Positions 1 to 13,189 of a stretch of DNA of 64,000 nucleotides are shown piece by piece. The number at the start of each line of letters is the position of its first letter. The stretch's first letter is position 1. Location: NCBI GenBank assembly GCA_002633005.1, contig NMRA01000454.1, forward strand, positions 263,004-327,003, given 5' to 3'. The position numbers and the translations under genes were made by a program. The DNA is from Phoronis australis (taxonomy: Eukaryota > Phoronida > Phoronidae). The notes below the pieces were generated by a model. That model did not search any database. It was not told the DNA's origin and saw only the letters and a program-made list of their open reading frames with translations.

Positions 1-1514
1 GGGGTCCTGACCTCAAATCACCCACACAGCGTCTTTACTGCAGAGGAAGCACTTAGGCTTGGTTTGGGCCTCATATTTGTTCACATCTCTATATTGTCTG
101 GAAGTATAAAGCAATTTTGTCTGAAGATGCAGCTTGATTTTAATTTGAATAACAGCAGGTAGTGTAGCCTCTGCACAGAACATTCTCTTGATTAGGCTCG
201 CATTAATAAGAGTTTGATCAATGATGTCCTTAACACAAACTGGCTCTTGTAACCGTTTATTTTTCAAAAATATTTCGAATTCTTTAACATATACTTTTGA
301 ATATCATATTCAGGGTTTCCCTTGGGTTTTGAAAGGAGCGTGGTGGGAAATGGCCAAAGCAGGATGCAAAGCCCGTTGCCGCACGCAAATATGAGAAGTG
401 GGATCCCCCTATCGCCTGGGTCTCAAAAGGAGCGTGGTGGTGAATGCTCTACGTGGATGTGAAACCCGGTGCCACATGCGAGCTTGGGATGAAGTGAGAT
501 CCTCCCATGGGGGGGGGGGGTTGGGAGACCTTCCCCCAACAAAGCTTGAAAATTAGATGTAATTGATTGCAGTTTGCTCATTATAGACAAGACCTTAACT
601 CGAGCATCGTAGTGGAAATATCTGGGTAAAGGACACTTTGCAAGACAAAATAGCAAAGAAGTTTCCGGCATAGTGTGATATCTGTCGCACTTGAGTACTA
701 AAATTCACTTATCCACGAAGTGACAACCATAGAACAAAAATATGTGAACTTTGTAGACGTAACATACTAATTCGTGTAACGAAACTTCCGTTGATATCGT
801 CTTGCTAAACATATATCAGTGATATTGGATTGGCGTTGGCCGGCGACGGGGTAGCAGACGATGTATAATCCACTACATGCAGAGGAATCTAAGACTGGTT
901 AACATTCAATATCGTCATTTTGGCGCAGGGCTATGGTTGATTAAACAGTTGAATGTTACGCCCTGCATTATAGTTCACAATGTCTTCTGTAACTCGGACA
1001 CGATAGAATGAATGAATCAGAAATCTTATCGTTTCTTACTTCAATAGCAAGCCCTGGCGCTTTCCTAATTTAGAAAATTCGGATTGAGGTCGTTGCCTGG
1101 TCCCCGGCTGTATTAATTTTATATGCATTGTCGGAGAACTAGGCAGAAACGAGGTACGAAAGGAGATTGGGGATTGAGTGATTGTGTTTAACGGGGGCAC
1201 AATTAAAGATCCCAGTGTCAAATTATTATTTTCCCTTTCGATCCACAAACGGCAAAAGGTGCCGTGTGAGTTGTACTTATTCATTATAACTAGCGATTAT
1301 TTTTACTAGTAATCATTTTTACTAGCGATCATTTTTACTAGCGATTTTGCGTGGCGGTGAAGTTTCCCCGTCACGATTAGGTGTGTGGCGGTCAATTTGA
1401 GTATGATTTACGAGTGGCGGGGCCAAAAAGGAGCGTGGCGGGCCGCCCAGAAGTTTACACGCAGGGGACACCCTGCGCTTACATATATTGATGTCTATGC
1501 CTCTACTTTTCCAG
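1..1514 (+). other. Intron upstream of first visible FN3 exon, with an insertion of about 1.2 kb
   Basis: Positions 1-300 resemble the intron just before the last FN3 exon (about 23450-23710), so this is the usual pre-exon cassette. The similarity stops near 305 and resumes near 1476, just before the splice acceptor at 1513-1514. The intervening stretch looks inserted: the phrase aaaggagcgtggtgg recurs at about 337, 426 and (as aaaggagcgtggcgg) 1427, and there is a G homopolymer near 509-519. No coding signal was recognised in it. Confidence 0.55.
1286..1347. repeat. Short tandem repeat, 16 bp unit
   Basis: Four imperfect copies of a unit reading tttttactagcgatca, inside the insertion that precedes the first FN3 exon. 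Confidence 0.75.
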
Positions 1515-1763
1515 AACTCTCTGCCTCTACTATTGTCACTGTGGTTGAAGGTGAGAAAATAGTTGACGTTAGTTGGACTGCAGCAAAGGGAACAAAGGAC
1601 AGTTACAAAGTGTCTTGTGGAAAGAACCGATACACTGTAGATAAGTCCGTTACGAACAAACAATGCACTCGCTTGACTTCTGGAACTGAGTACGCCGTTA
1701 CCATAACAACAGTCAAGGCAGGATGGGCTGATGCAATTTCGTTGCCAAAGAAAGCTAAAATAG
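1515..1763 (+). CDS. FN3 exon 1 (type 1)
   Basis: This exon is a complete fibronectin type III domain of 83 residues in one phase 1-1 exon of 249 bp. The acceptor is cttttccag and the donor gtgagt. FN3 hallmarks are the strand-B tryptophan in VDVSW, the YKVSC strand and the tyrosine corner in SGTEY. Two cysteines (YKVSC and KQC) are in positions that suggest a domain disulfide. FN3 domains act as extracellular spacers and adhesion modules. This copy is the most diverged of the type 1 exons (VVEGEKIVDV) and lies outside the 5.4 kb repeat units, like the last FN3 exon at 23753, whose upstream intron it shares. Confidence 0.88.
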
Positions 1764-3382
1764 GTGAGTGTTTTTGTCACGTGTTCTAGTCTATAGGCGT
1801 GCGTTTGCCGTGCCGTGGATGGGTGAAGCAAGTTTTGGTGTGGGGAGAGCAGTGACGAAAGCTCAAAACGCAATGTTACCGGTTCATTTTCGAAAGACGT
1901 CACCAGCAAAAATACAATACAAATTGCACAGGGCACTCAAATTTCGGTTTACTAAGCCTCGTTGCAGAAATCTCATTCAGGCCCTTTGCCTTTGCAAGTG
2001 TTATGTGTTGTACATACGCATTTTTCATAGTGACATGTACAATAAATTCAAATAGTCATACGGTAGGTATAACATTAGTAAGAAAAATAAGTACTCAGCC
2101 CAGTTGTTCTTATTAGTCACCCTAACCACACCACTTATTTGTACCATAAATGCAACGGTTTCTAAGCGTAAAAGCAGACTGGAATTAATTGTCGATTTGC
2201 CTAATGATATGCAGCAATTTTAAAATATCGTATGTTTTGAAACATGCAGAGTTCGGGATTTGAAATGGAACTCTCTTAAATAAAATAAAATTGTGTGAGT
2301 TATAATGTCAACCAGCGAAACATCTCATCCTCCGCAGAATCCAAATCATAACACAAGTCTTTCTTTTACATGAGTATTTACCTAGCGATCAGTTTTCAGG
2401 TCTAATGGGAGATTTCACCTCTAAAGTGAGCTAAAAGATAAAAAATAAATTAATTTTAATGTACGGTACAGTTAAAAACTCTCGCCTAAATAAAATGTAA
2501 GACCTTAACTTCTTCGGGTTTGTTACAATATTACAATGGACTCAGGTCCATTATGTTTTGAGTATACGAATAGTTTGTTTCTAGCATCTACTATGTTACA
2601 ATAGTCAAATTGTTACACAAGTTTTTTTTCACCGCTTAATCAACCATTTCTACCTTGAGTGTACTCACATAGAAATACCTGTTTTCAGTACCATATTACC
2701 ACATGTAGGATCGGACTAATGCCAAGCGCTTGCTTTATCTTTATGAATCCCTTATGAATATTGTTCCACACGACTTTCTTCGGCTGACCCGTGTTGTGTA
2801 AATCTGCATACGGTGTGGCTATCTGTGCTTAGTTAGGCACAACTGTTGGTAGAGCTCTGTAACTCCTAGGAATGGCCGTACTTCCGTCTTAGTAGCTGGC
2901 ATTGGTGCTTGCTGGATCTTAACTGGTATGTTTATCCATAACTATCGCGTTTGTCCCAACCTGATGTCGAACGAACTCAACCTCCCAACAACCAATGCTG
3001 CACTTTTGTGTTATCATACTCCAGCGGCAAAATTAGGGGTCATTGAGTGCACAAAATTTGGCATTTGGGTTTTTGTTACGATACCTACCCGTGTACAAAA
3101 AATGAAGTTGTTTTGAATTTTGACGTATAGACTGATTTTTGAAACTCCACTGTTTTTATATGGACTGCCTCTTAATTTATTTTTCATCCTAAGAAATATT
3201 ACTTCCGCACAAAACTTTCTTTTGATTAAGCTCGACGCTTTAATATAAGTCTGATAAGTATGGTTCTTAACACAAATCAGGCGCTGGTAACCGTTGATTT
3301 TTTTTCTAAAACACACTGTGAATCCTTAAGATATCAATTTGGTTAAAATTGTGCTTACATTTATGTGCACGTGCCTTTCCAG
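1764..3382 (+). other. Intron between FN3 exons 1 and 2
   Basis: AT-rich, with no coding potential recognised. The last 200 bases (about 3190-3380) are the pre-exon cassette found before most type 1 FN3 exons, containing tccgcacaaaactttctttt and the acceptor context gcctttccag. Confidence 0.6.
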
Positions 3383-3631
3383 AACTCGCGGCAGCTTCTA
3401 TTGTCAAGATGATTGCAAGTGAGACAATAGTTGACGTTAGTTGGACTGCAGCAAAGGGAAATAAAGACAGTTACAAAGTGTCGTGCGGAAGAAAGCAGTT
3501 CACTGTAGATAAGTCGGCTACGAACAAACAATGCACTGGCCTGACTTCTGGAACTGAGTACACTGTTACCATAACAACAGTCAAGGCAGGATGGCTTGAT
3601 AAAAATTCATTGCCAAAGACAGTTAAAACAA
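3383..3631 (+). CDS. FN3 exon 2 (type 1)
   Basis: FN3 domain of 83 residues, phase 1-1, 249 bp, donor gtgagt. It keeps VDVSW, YKVSC, QCTGL and SGTEY, so both cysteines of the putative disulfide are present. It is nearly identical to FN3 exon 3, from which it differs at QCTGL against QFTGL, and the following 260 bp of intron are also shared, so this exon arose by a recent local duplication. Confidence 0.88.
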
Positions 3632-4137
3632 GTGAGTGTTTTTTGCTACGTGTCCTTGCCTGTAAGCGTACGTTTGTCCCGGCTTGCGTGGATGGGTGAT
3701 GCTAGTTGTATCCGACAGCTGTGTGTCTGGCGATGTTACAAACTTCATATCAAAAACAAACAACCGGCCCAATTGCAAAACAAAGTACACTGGAATATTC
3801 GAATATCGGGTTACTTAGCCACAATTCTTTTTTATCCTTCAGGCACCTTGGTATTTCGCACCATTGGATTCTACATATTCTGTGTTGATTTTACGTCATC
3901 TTGACTTTTTTCTTGGCCGCATTACTGTTAGTTTGCTTTTCATCGCAATAAATATTGCTTCCGCACAAAACTTTCTTTTGATTAAGCTCGACGCTTTAAT
4001 ATAAGTCTGATCAGTAGGGTCCTTAACACAAATCCGGCTCAGGTAACCGTTGATTTTTTTCTAAAACACACTGCGAATCTTTAACATATCAATTTGGTTA
4101 AACTTGTGCTTACATTTATGTGCACCTGCCTTTCCAG

Positions 4138-4386
4138 AACTCGCGGCAGCTTCTATTGTCAAGATGATTGCAAGTGAGACAATAGTTGACGTTAGTTGGA
4201 CTGCAGCGAAGGGAAATAAAGACAGTTACAAAGTGTCGTGCGGAAGAAAGCAGTTCACTGTAGATAAGTCGGCTACGAACAAACAATTCACTGGCCTGAC
4301 TTCTGGAACTGAGTACACTGTTACCATAACAACAGTCAAGGCAGGATGGATGGATAAAAATTCATTGCTAAAGACAGTTAAAACAA
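4138..4386 (+). CDS. FN3 exon 3 (type 1, one cysteine lost)
   Basis: FN3 domain, 249 bp, phase 1-1. The strand-B tryptophan and the tyrosine corner are intact, but the second cysteine is replaced by phenylalanine (NKQFTGL), leaving the cysteine of YKVSC unpaired. FN3 exon 6 at 9071 has the same change, which marks the two as corresponding members of repeat units 1 and 2. Confidence 0.88.
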
Positions 4387-4674
4387 GTGAGTGTTTTTTG
4401 CTACGTGTCCTTGCCTGTAAGCGTACGTTTGTCACAGCTTCTGTGGATGGGTGATGCAAGTTGTAACCGACAGCTGTGTGTCTGGCGTTGTTACAAACTT
4501 CATAGAAAAAACAAACAACCGGCCCAATTGCAAAACAAAGTACACTGGAATATTCAAATATCAGGTTACTTAGCCACAATTCTTTTTTATCCTTCAGGCA
4601 CGTGAATCTTTAACATTCAAATTTGGTAAACATTGGGCTTACATTTATAAATGCATGTGCACCTGCCTTTCCAG

Positions 4675-4923
4675 AACTCGCAGCAGCTACTGATGTCAGG
4701 GTGGTTGCAGGCGAGACAACACTTGACGTTAGTTGGACTGCAGCAAAGGGAAACAAAGACAGTTACAAAGTGTCTTGCGGGAACAAGGACTTCACTGTAG
4801 ATAAATTGGTTACGAAAAAACAGTGTATTGGCTTGACTTCTGGAACTGAGTACACTGTTATCATAACAACAGTCAAGGCAGGATGGGTTGATAAAAATAC
4901 ATTGCCAAAGACAGTTAAAACAC
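4675..4923 (+). CDS. FN3 exon 4 (type 1)
   Basis: FN3 domain, 249 bp, phase 1-1, with donor gtgagt after codons ending AAAACAC. Diagnostic residues (ATDVRVVAGETTLDV, VTKKQCIGL) match FN3 exon 7 at 9838 almost exactly. The intron separating it from exon 3 is only 288 bp against 518 bp in unit 2, because the end of one cassette and the start of the next are missing. Confidence 0.88.
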
Positions 4924-7499
4924 GTGAGTGTTGTTTGTTACGTGTCCTCGCCTAGAAATGTAGGTTTCTCACGGCTTCTCCTGTGGATGGGTGATGCAAG
5001 ATGTCACCGACCGATGTGTGTTTGACGATGTCATAGATTTAATATTAAAAACAAACAACCGGCCAAATTGCATAACAAAGTATACTGGAACACTCCAATT
5101 TCGAGTTACTTAGCCACAGTTCCGTAATATCCTTCAGGCACCTTGGTATTTCGCACCGTTGGAGTTCAACTTATCCTGTGTTGTTTTTATATTATTTTGA
5201 CTTTTTTCTTGGCTGTATTACTCTTTTGATTGTTGCCAAGAGGGCTGCCATTGCTTTAGGATGGTTGAATACACTTTAAAGGTATCCGTAGGTGAAGGAT
5301 ATTGACGTTTTTAATTTCTCGACATCAACCTAAACCAAAAATGCCGAGAAATTGATCAAGCAATTTCGTAATGTTCAAAATGAACCGAAGATGACGTGAA
5401 ATTGTGAAATTTTTAAACAGTTGAAATCATTAATTATAGTCAAACTCGACGTTTGTTTCATACCTGACCAGCAAACATCTACCTGACATACCAAACTGAA
5501 GTCACTGGAAATAACTCGAAATCTTACCTCCCGTATGAAGGATAGTAATATTCTGTAAACCGTGATAGCCCTGTTGTAGGGTACGTTGTCCGTCGTCAGA
5601 CATTATATCGGAAGATAAATGATTGGTGGAGCGTCGTAGTTAACTACGATTGTCTACCGAAAAATAACAAGTATGCGAAGAATAAGCCTAAAATGAATGT
5701 TCCCTGGTATCACAATTGACAATTTATACATCGCAATTGAAATGTGAAATTTTCAGTAAAAAGGTGCATGGAGTGGCTGAAGTTTAACACGTAACATATA
5801 TAATACGGGATATATTGATACAGAAGCGCCCTTTTGTTGCATTTAGCGGTCCTGGCAGGATTGAATAACGAGTCCATACCACGTGTCCACATTGAAAACA
5901 ATGACGTGATGGCCCGAAGTTTAATCATTTTTTCCCACACTCAAATTCAAGATCACCTTTAACAATTTCCTTTCCGCCCTCGCAGGATTTGGGACTCATT
6001 TGTCTTATAATTTAGTCTAGTAGTCTATGGTTTACCGTCATGTTTGTGAAATTCTGAAATTTAATGTTCGCCTTCGAGAGTAACGATAAGATAAGGGTAT
6101 TCTTTGGCAGTGAGCTCATAAAAAGAAAGTGTAGAGCAAAAACCTTAATCGCAAATGTCTACGTAAGCGTGTAGAAAGTTATTACCGCGAAATGTGGGCC
6201 GTGGCTTCTGACGACCAATGAAATTCAAGTCAATTCAACTTGTCTTAATCGCGCTATAGAAGCGCCGCGCAGCGGTACGGTACAACGTACATGTACACTT
6301 ACTCGAAGGCGATTACGGGTAGTCCAAGCTAGTTAATGTAAGTGTGGTGTTATTGTGAGCAATTACAAAGTTCAGCAGAAACATATGAAGTTACAGTTTT
6401 AACTTTCGGTTCCATTACTTTTTTGAGATTCAAAGCCTTTGCACGGATGAAGATTTATTGAAAATTTAAAACCTACGAAATGGCCTTTTTTCACCCAACG
6501 AGCCTTCAACAATTTCAAAACGAATTGTGTTACCCTAATTAGAGATAATTGGTGACGCCCGTTTGAAATTTTAGAGATAGTGTTCCAACACGCTAAAGAC
6601 ATCATTACCAAAGACACTGTACTAACAAAAAATCTATCCAACAAATCTGCGCTTGCCATAATTTAGAACAGAATGGCGTCCATAATTTTAGATTCACTGG
6701 CTCAAGAACAGTGAACGCCCTCGAATGCGGTTTCAATTGTAGTTGCGTTTGCCTCGATATCTTCCATGCTCTTGTACATGTATATATTGGGTTCGAATAA
6801 TGCAACTGTGTTGATATCACAGTTGCCACTTTCTGATAAATACGACTACCATGAGCCCCCCATAGTGCAATATAAGTTTTGTTTATGGTAAACCGTTTGC
6901 CAAATACTTTACCGTACCTCTTTGAGATTGAAGAGATGAGATCATGCTGAGAAGATCACGGTTAGTGTTTTTTGGGACATGCCTAGCTAGTTTGGGGCTC
7001 CCTACTTGTAACTTTGTTATTGTTACTCAGCATGTCAGTATTTCTTTTTTGCATTCATTTCTTAATCTACACATTCCTGGAATTGATCTTTAAAATTGGT
7101 AAATAAAGCAAAGACTGAAATGCGCTCGCTTGATTTTGGATCGTGAATGCCTTTCCGCCTCCCTATCAGATAGTTTGAAATATGTTGTTGGAAGGTGAGA
7201 CACAGCCAGTCAGACAAATGCCAGTGTCCTGTACTTCATTGTCTTAGTTGCTATTGCTTCACATCATCCTTGGCATACACCAAACTAATCGTCCGATTGA
7301 ATTCAGTTTGAGTTAAGTTTGTTTATTGTCCTCACATGTTGTAGTGACTACTTATGTTAAAAAGTACTGTGAAGTCGCTTGGGATTTTTAATCCCCAAGG
7401 TGAGTGTCTGACCTGTGCATGCTACACAAAGTGGGTGCAAACCAATGCTCTCTGTTGTCATATTATTTTCTTTAATCCGTGTTTTTACCTTTGTGTCAG

Positions 7500-7757
7500 G
7501 CGTTACAAAACTTGGTGCAACTACAATTACCAATGCGGTTGGAAGTGAGAAAACAATTGATGTATATTGGACTCCTGCGGCAGGACCTAAAGACAAGTAC
7601 AACGTCTCATGCGGCACCCATCACTTTATTGCTGACAAGACAGCTACCAAAATAGTATGCACTGGTTTGACCCCTGGAACTGAGTACGTCGTTACCATAA
7701 GAACACTCAAGGCGGGATCGGATGATGCAGTTTCGACATCAATGACGGCTAAAACAA
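7500..7757 (+). CDS. FN3 exon 5 (type 2)
   Basis: The second FN3 subtype, 258 bp and 86 residues, phase 1-1, acceptor ttgtgtcag, donor gtgagg. It begins GVTKLGATTI instead of the ELAAA of type 1, and has DVYW, YNVSC, VCTGL and PGTEY, so the fold markers and cysteine pair are kept. It sits third in each 5.4 kb unit. Its 5' flank is almost identical to that of FN3 exon 10. Confidence 0.88.
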
Positions 7758-9070
7758 GTGAGGGTTTGTTGCTATACCTGTATGTTCTAGTGCTCATGCA
7801 CCAAGTAATACAGGTTGCATTACACACGACACTTGTTGCAAGAATCTTGTTAAAAGAAATAGAAAGATTGAATTTGCTCCCACTATGCGATATAACTCCA
7901 TTCTTCCGTTTCAATATATTGCCACTCTACGCCCATATGAGTTTAGATTTGACTTGTGGATCTGATAATCACAAATCACCAGGAAGTCTATATGCACGCA
8001 TTGGAGCTCGAGCTCAAAATACATATACTACACGAAGCAGCAGATACTAAAAGACTCATACGGCTACTCACACGACGACATAAACTATTTATAGACAGAC
8101 ACATCAATCGCTGTTGGTACTGACATTCAGCGCATGTTAATTTAGTTGTTTCGGTGTAGAATGGAAGCTCTGTGTGACCCATACGTTACTACATTCTGGT
8201 TCTTCTCTTTTGCTGACAAAGTCTTCACGTTAAGACCCAGGGTGAGTAGGTGAGCAGGTTGTTTTCTGTTTCAGTTTCAGAGAGTATCTCCTAAGCTTTA
8301 AGCGGAACCAAAGATGACTTGAAATTGTGATTTTTTTAGCAGCTTTACTATAGTAATTACAATTGCACTAATTCAAAAGTATTTGAATTCCAGCTTCGCC
8401 CTTGTTCAAATAATTTTTGCCGATCAAAAATCTCGATAAAATAACACACTGATACAAACACGCGCCTTGTATAACCTATTTATACTATGCGCCCCACCCA
8501 CTGAGGATTTCTTACCGAAGCGCCTTCACACAGGTTGCTCCGCTTGTCTTGGTGTCGTTTGTCATCTTTTATCAATGATGATCGCAGATCGCGGACACGT
8601 TTACTTGCATTCAATATGTTTATGAAGGATTTTTGAAGCCTGCATTACACGGTATTCAAGTTGCATTTAACAGCACCTACAGGCTTGGGGTGCATACCTG
8701 CTATTTTCAGTATTAACGTCACAGATTCAGCTAAATCAAACCCTATGTTAAAATTAAAGTGAAAGCTCTCAAAAATGCTCCTTGCTCACGGTTCTTATCA
8801 TTTTAGGTAGAAAGTTTACCGAAATTTATCATAAAGTTGACAAAAATACAATATTTACTGTTAATTTGCTTTTCATCCCAATAAATATTGCTTCCGGACA
8901 AAACTTTTTTTTGATTAAGCTCGACTCATTAATATAAGTGTGATCTGTAGCGTTCTTAACACAAATCTGGCGCTGGTAACCGTTGATTTTTTTCTAAAAC
9001 ACCCTTTGAATCTTTAACATATAAATTTGGTTCAAATTGAGCCTACATTTATGTGCACCTGCCTTTCCAG

Positions 9071-9319
9071 AACTCGCGGCAGCTTCTATTGTCAAGATGA
9101 TTGCAAGTGAGACAACAGTTGACGTTAGTTGGACTGCAGCAAAGGGAAATAAAGACAGTTACAAAGTGTCGTGCGGAAGAAAGCAATTCACTGTAGATAA
9201 GTCGGCTACGAACAAACAATTCACTGGCCTGACTTCTGGAACTGAGTACACTGTTACCATAACAACCGTCAAGGCAGGATGGGTTGATAAAAATTCATTG
9301 CCAAAGACAGTTAAAACAA
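9071..9319 (+). CDS. FN3 exon 6 (type 1, one cysteine lost)
   Basis: FN3 domain, 249 bp, phase 1-1, donor gtgagt. It is almost identical to FN3 exon 3 and shares its cysteine-to-phenylalanine change (NKQFTGL). One visible difference is DVSW preceded by TTV instead of TIV. Confidence 0.88.
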
Positions 9320-9837
9320 GTGAGTGTTTTTTGCTACGTGTCCTTGCCTGTAAGCGTACGTTTGTCGCAGCTTCTGTGGATAGGTGATGCAAGTTGTAAC
9401 CGACAGCTGTGTGTCTGGCGATGTTACAAACTTCATATAAAATACAAACAACTGGCCCAATTGCAAAACAAAGTACACTGGAATATTCAAATATCGGGTT
9501 ACTTAGCCACAATTCTTTTTTATCCTTCAGGCACGTTGGTATTTCGCACCATTGGATTCTACATATTCTGTGTTGTTTTCTCATTGTCTTAACTTTATTC
9601 TTGACTGCATGCATTACTGTTAATTTGCTTTTCATGCCAATAAATATTGCTTCCGCCCAAAACCTTCTTTTGATTAAGCTCGACGCTTTAATATAAGTCT
9701 GATCAGTAGGGTTCTTAACACAAATCTGTCGCTGGTAACCGTTGATTTTTTTCTAAAACACACTGTGAATCTTTAACATACAAATTTGTTTAACATTGTG
9801 CTTACATTTATAAATATATGTGCACCTGCCTTTCCAG

Positions 9838-10086
9838 AACTCGCAGCAGCTACTGATGTCAGGGTGGTTGCAGGTGAGACAACACTTGACGTTAGTTGGA
9901 CTGCAGCAAAGGGAAACAAAGACAGTTACAAAGTGTCTTGCGGGAACAAGGACTTCACTGTAGATAAATTGGTTACGAAAAAACAGTGTATTGGCTTGAC
10001 TTCTGGAACTGAGTACACTGTTGTCATAACAACAGTCAAGGCAGGATGGGTTGATAAAAATACATTGCCAAAGACAGTTAAAACAA
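9838..10086 (+). CDS. FN3 exon 7 (type 1)
   Basis: FN3 domain, 249 bp, phase 1-1, nearly identical to FN3 exon 4 (shared TTLDV and VTKKQCIGL; TVVITT here, TVIITT there). Both cysteines are present. Confidence 0.88.
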
Positions 10087-12931
10087 GTGAGTGTTTTTTG
10101 TTACGTGTCCTCGCCTATACATGTAAATGTAGGTTTCTCACGGCTTCTCCTGTGGATGGGTGATGCAAGATGTAACCGACCGATATGTGTTTGACGATGT
10201 CATAGATTTCATATTAAAAACGAACAACCGGCCAAATTGCATAACAAAGTATACTGGAACACTCCAATTTCGAGTTACTCAGCCACAGTTCCGTAATATC
10301 TTTGAGGCACCTTGGTATTTCGCACCATTGGAGTTCAACTTATCCTGTGTTGTTTTTACATTATTTTGACTTTTTTCTTGGCTGTATTACTCTTCTGATT
10401 TCTGCGAAGAGGGCTGCCTTTGCTTTAGGATAGTTGAATAAACTTTAAAGATATCCGTAGATCAATGATATGGACGTTTTGGCTTTCTCGGCATCAACCT
10501 AAACTAAAAAATGCCGAGAAATTGATCACGCAAGTTCGTAATGTTTAAAATGAACCGAAGATGACGTGAAATTGTGAATTTTTTAAACAGTCGAAATCAT
10601 TAATTATAGTCAAACTCGACGTTTGTTTCATACCTGACCAGCAAACATCTACCTGACATACCAAATTGAAGTCACTGGAAATAACTCGAAATCTTACCTC
10701 CCGTATGGAGGATAGTAATGTAGTGTAAACTGTGATGGCCCTGTTGTAGGGTACGTTGTCCGTCGTCAGACATTATATCGGGAGATAAATGATTGGTGGA
10801 GCGTCGTAGGTAACTACGATTGTCTACCGAAAAATAACAAATATGCTAAGAATAAGCCTAAAATGATTGTTCCCTGGTATCACAATTGATAATTTACACA
10901 TCGCAGTTTAAATGTGAAATTTTCAGTAAAAATGTGCATGGAGTGGCTGAAGTTTAACACGTAACATATATAATACGGGATGTATTGATACAGAAGCGAC
11001 CTTTTGTTGCATTTAGCGGTCCTGGCAGGATTGAAAAACGAGTCCATACCACGTGTCCACATTGAAAACAATGACGTGATGGCCCGAAGTTTAACCATTT
11101 TTTCCCAAACTCAAATTCAAGATCACCTTGAACAATTTCCTTTCCGCCGTCGCAGGATCTGGGACTCATTTGTCTTATATTTTAGTCCAGTAGTCTATGG
11201 TTTACCGTCATGTTTGTGAAATTCTGAAATTTAATGTTCGCCTTCGAGAGTAACGATAAGATCCGGGTATTCTTTGGCAGTGACCTCATAAAAAGAAAGT
11301 GTGGAGCAAAAACCTTAATCGCGTATGTCTACGTAAGCGTGTAGAAAGTTATTACTGCGAAATGTGGGCCGTGGCTCTGACAACCAATGAAATTCAAGTC
11401 AATTCAACTTGTCTTGATCGCGCTATAGAAGCGCCGCGCAGCGGTACGGTAGAACGTACACTTACTCGAAGGCGATTACGAATAGTCCAAGCTAGTTAAT
11501 ATTAGTCCGGTGTTTTTGAGAGCAATTACAAAGTTCAGTAGAAACATATGAAGTGACAGTTTTAACTTTCGGTTCCATTACTTTTTTGATATTCAAAACG
11601 TTTGCACGTATGAAGATTTATTGAAAATTTAACCCTACAAAAAGGCCTTTTTTCACCCAACGAGTCTTCAAAAATTTCAAAACGAATTGTGTTACCCTAA
11701 TTAGAGATAATTGGTGACGCCCGTTTGAAATTTTAGAGTTAGTGTTCCAACACACTAAAGACATCATTACCAAAGACACTGTACTAACAAAAAATCTATC
11801 CAACAAATCTGGGCTTGCCATAATTTAGAACAGAATGACGGTCCATAATTTTAGATTCACTGGCTCAAGAACTATGAACGCCCTCGAATGCGGTTTCAAT
11901 TGTAGTTGCGTTTGCCTCGATATCTTCCATGCTCTTGTATACATTGGGTTCGAATAATGCAACTGTGTTGATATCACTGTTGCCACTTTCTGATAAATAC
12001 GACTACCATGAGCCCCCCATAGTGCAATTTAAGTTTTGTTTATGGTAAACCGTTTGCCAAATACTTTACCGTACCTCTTCGAGATTGAAGAGATGAGATC
12101 ATGCTGAGAAGATCACGGTTAGCGTTTTTTGGGGCATGCGTAGCTAGTTCGGGGCTCCCTACTTGTAACTTTGTTATTGTTACTCAGCATGTCAGTACTT
12201 CTTTTTTGCATTCATTTGTTAATCTACACATTCCTGGAATTGATCTTTAAAATTGGTAAATAAAGCAAAGACTGAACTGCGCTCGCTTGATTTTGGATCC
12301 TGAATGTTGTGTGCCTTCGTGGTTGTCTGTCTTCAGGCACGCCTCTACACATGAAACCATGTAAAAGTTATAAGAGGCGATACGAACGTTGCAAAAGCGC
12401 CTGTAGATTTTGTGGAAATCTGTAACGGTGGCAACCCTTTTGTTAGTTAATTCATTTGCCTACCCTGCTTGTATGTTTGAAAGCTTGAATTTTACTGTTT
12501 GTTGATGAGACAGTGTCCCTCAAACAAATGTCAATAGTGATGTGCTTTACTGTGGTTATTGCAATTGCGTTAATTCATTTTGCCTTTCCGCCTCCCTATC
12601 AGATAGTTTGAAATATGTTGTTGGAAGGTGAGACACAGCCAGTCAGACAAATGCCAGTGTCCTGTACTTCATTGTCTTAGTTGCTATTGCTTCACATCAT
12701 CCTTGGCATACACCAAACTAATCGTCCGATGGAATTCAGTTTGAGTTAATTTGTTTATTGTCCTCACATGTTGTAGTGACTACTTAAGTTAAAAAGTACT
12801 GTGAAGTCGCTTGGGATTTTTAATCCAGAAGGTGAGTGTCTGACCTGTGCATGCTCCACAAAGTGGGTGCAAATCATTGGTCTCTGTTGGCATATTATTT
12901 TCCTTAATCCGTGTTTTTACCTTTGTGTCAG

Positions 12932-13189
12932 GCGTTACAAAACTTGGTGCAACTACAATTACCAATGCGGTTGGAAGTGAGAGAACAATTGACGTATATT
13001 GGACTCCTGCGGCTGGTCCTAAAGACAAGTACAACGTCTCATGCGGCACCCATCACTTTATTGCTGACAAGACAGCTACCAAAATAGTATGCACTGGTTT
13101 AACCCCTGGAACTGAGTACGTCGTTACCATAAGAACACTCAAGGCGGGATCGGATGATGCAGTTTCGATATCAATGACGGCTAAAACAA
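12932..13189 (+). CDS. FN3 exon 8 (type 2)
   Basis: Type 2 FN3 domain, 258 bp, phase 1-1. It differs from exon 5 at GSERTI (GSEKTI in exon 5) and VSISMTAK (VSTSMTAK). Those two sites let the hybrid exon 10 be traced. Confidence 0.88.

Larger units (their letters stand above)
3925..8861 (+). repeat. FN3 higher-order repeat unit 1
   Basis: This unit runs from one copy of the ttgcttttcatc-type pre-exon cassette to the next at 8862 and contains FN3 exons 3, 4 (type 1) and 5 (type 2) with their introns. Exons and introns both align with unit 2 (8862-14312), so the whole block was duplicated. Differences from unit 2: about 230 bp are missing between exons 3 and 4 (junction near 4600), and about 290 bp present at 12305-12590 in unit 2 are missing near 7147. 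The long intron 4924-7499 holds no recognisable gene. Confidence 0.85.

Noticed and set aside
13-267. Minus-strand frame at the left edge
   Set aside because: The sequence is the conserved intronic cassette found before FN3 exons; the matching copy at 23450-23700 does not keep this frame.
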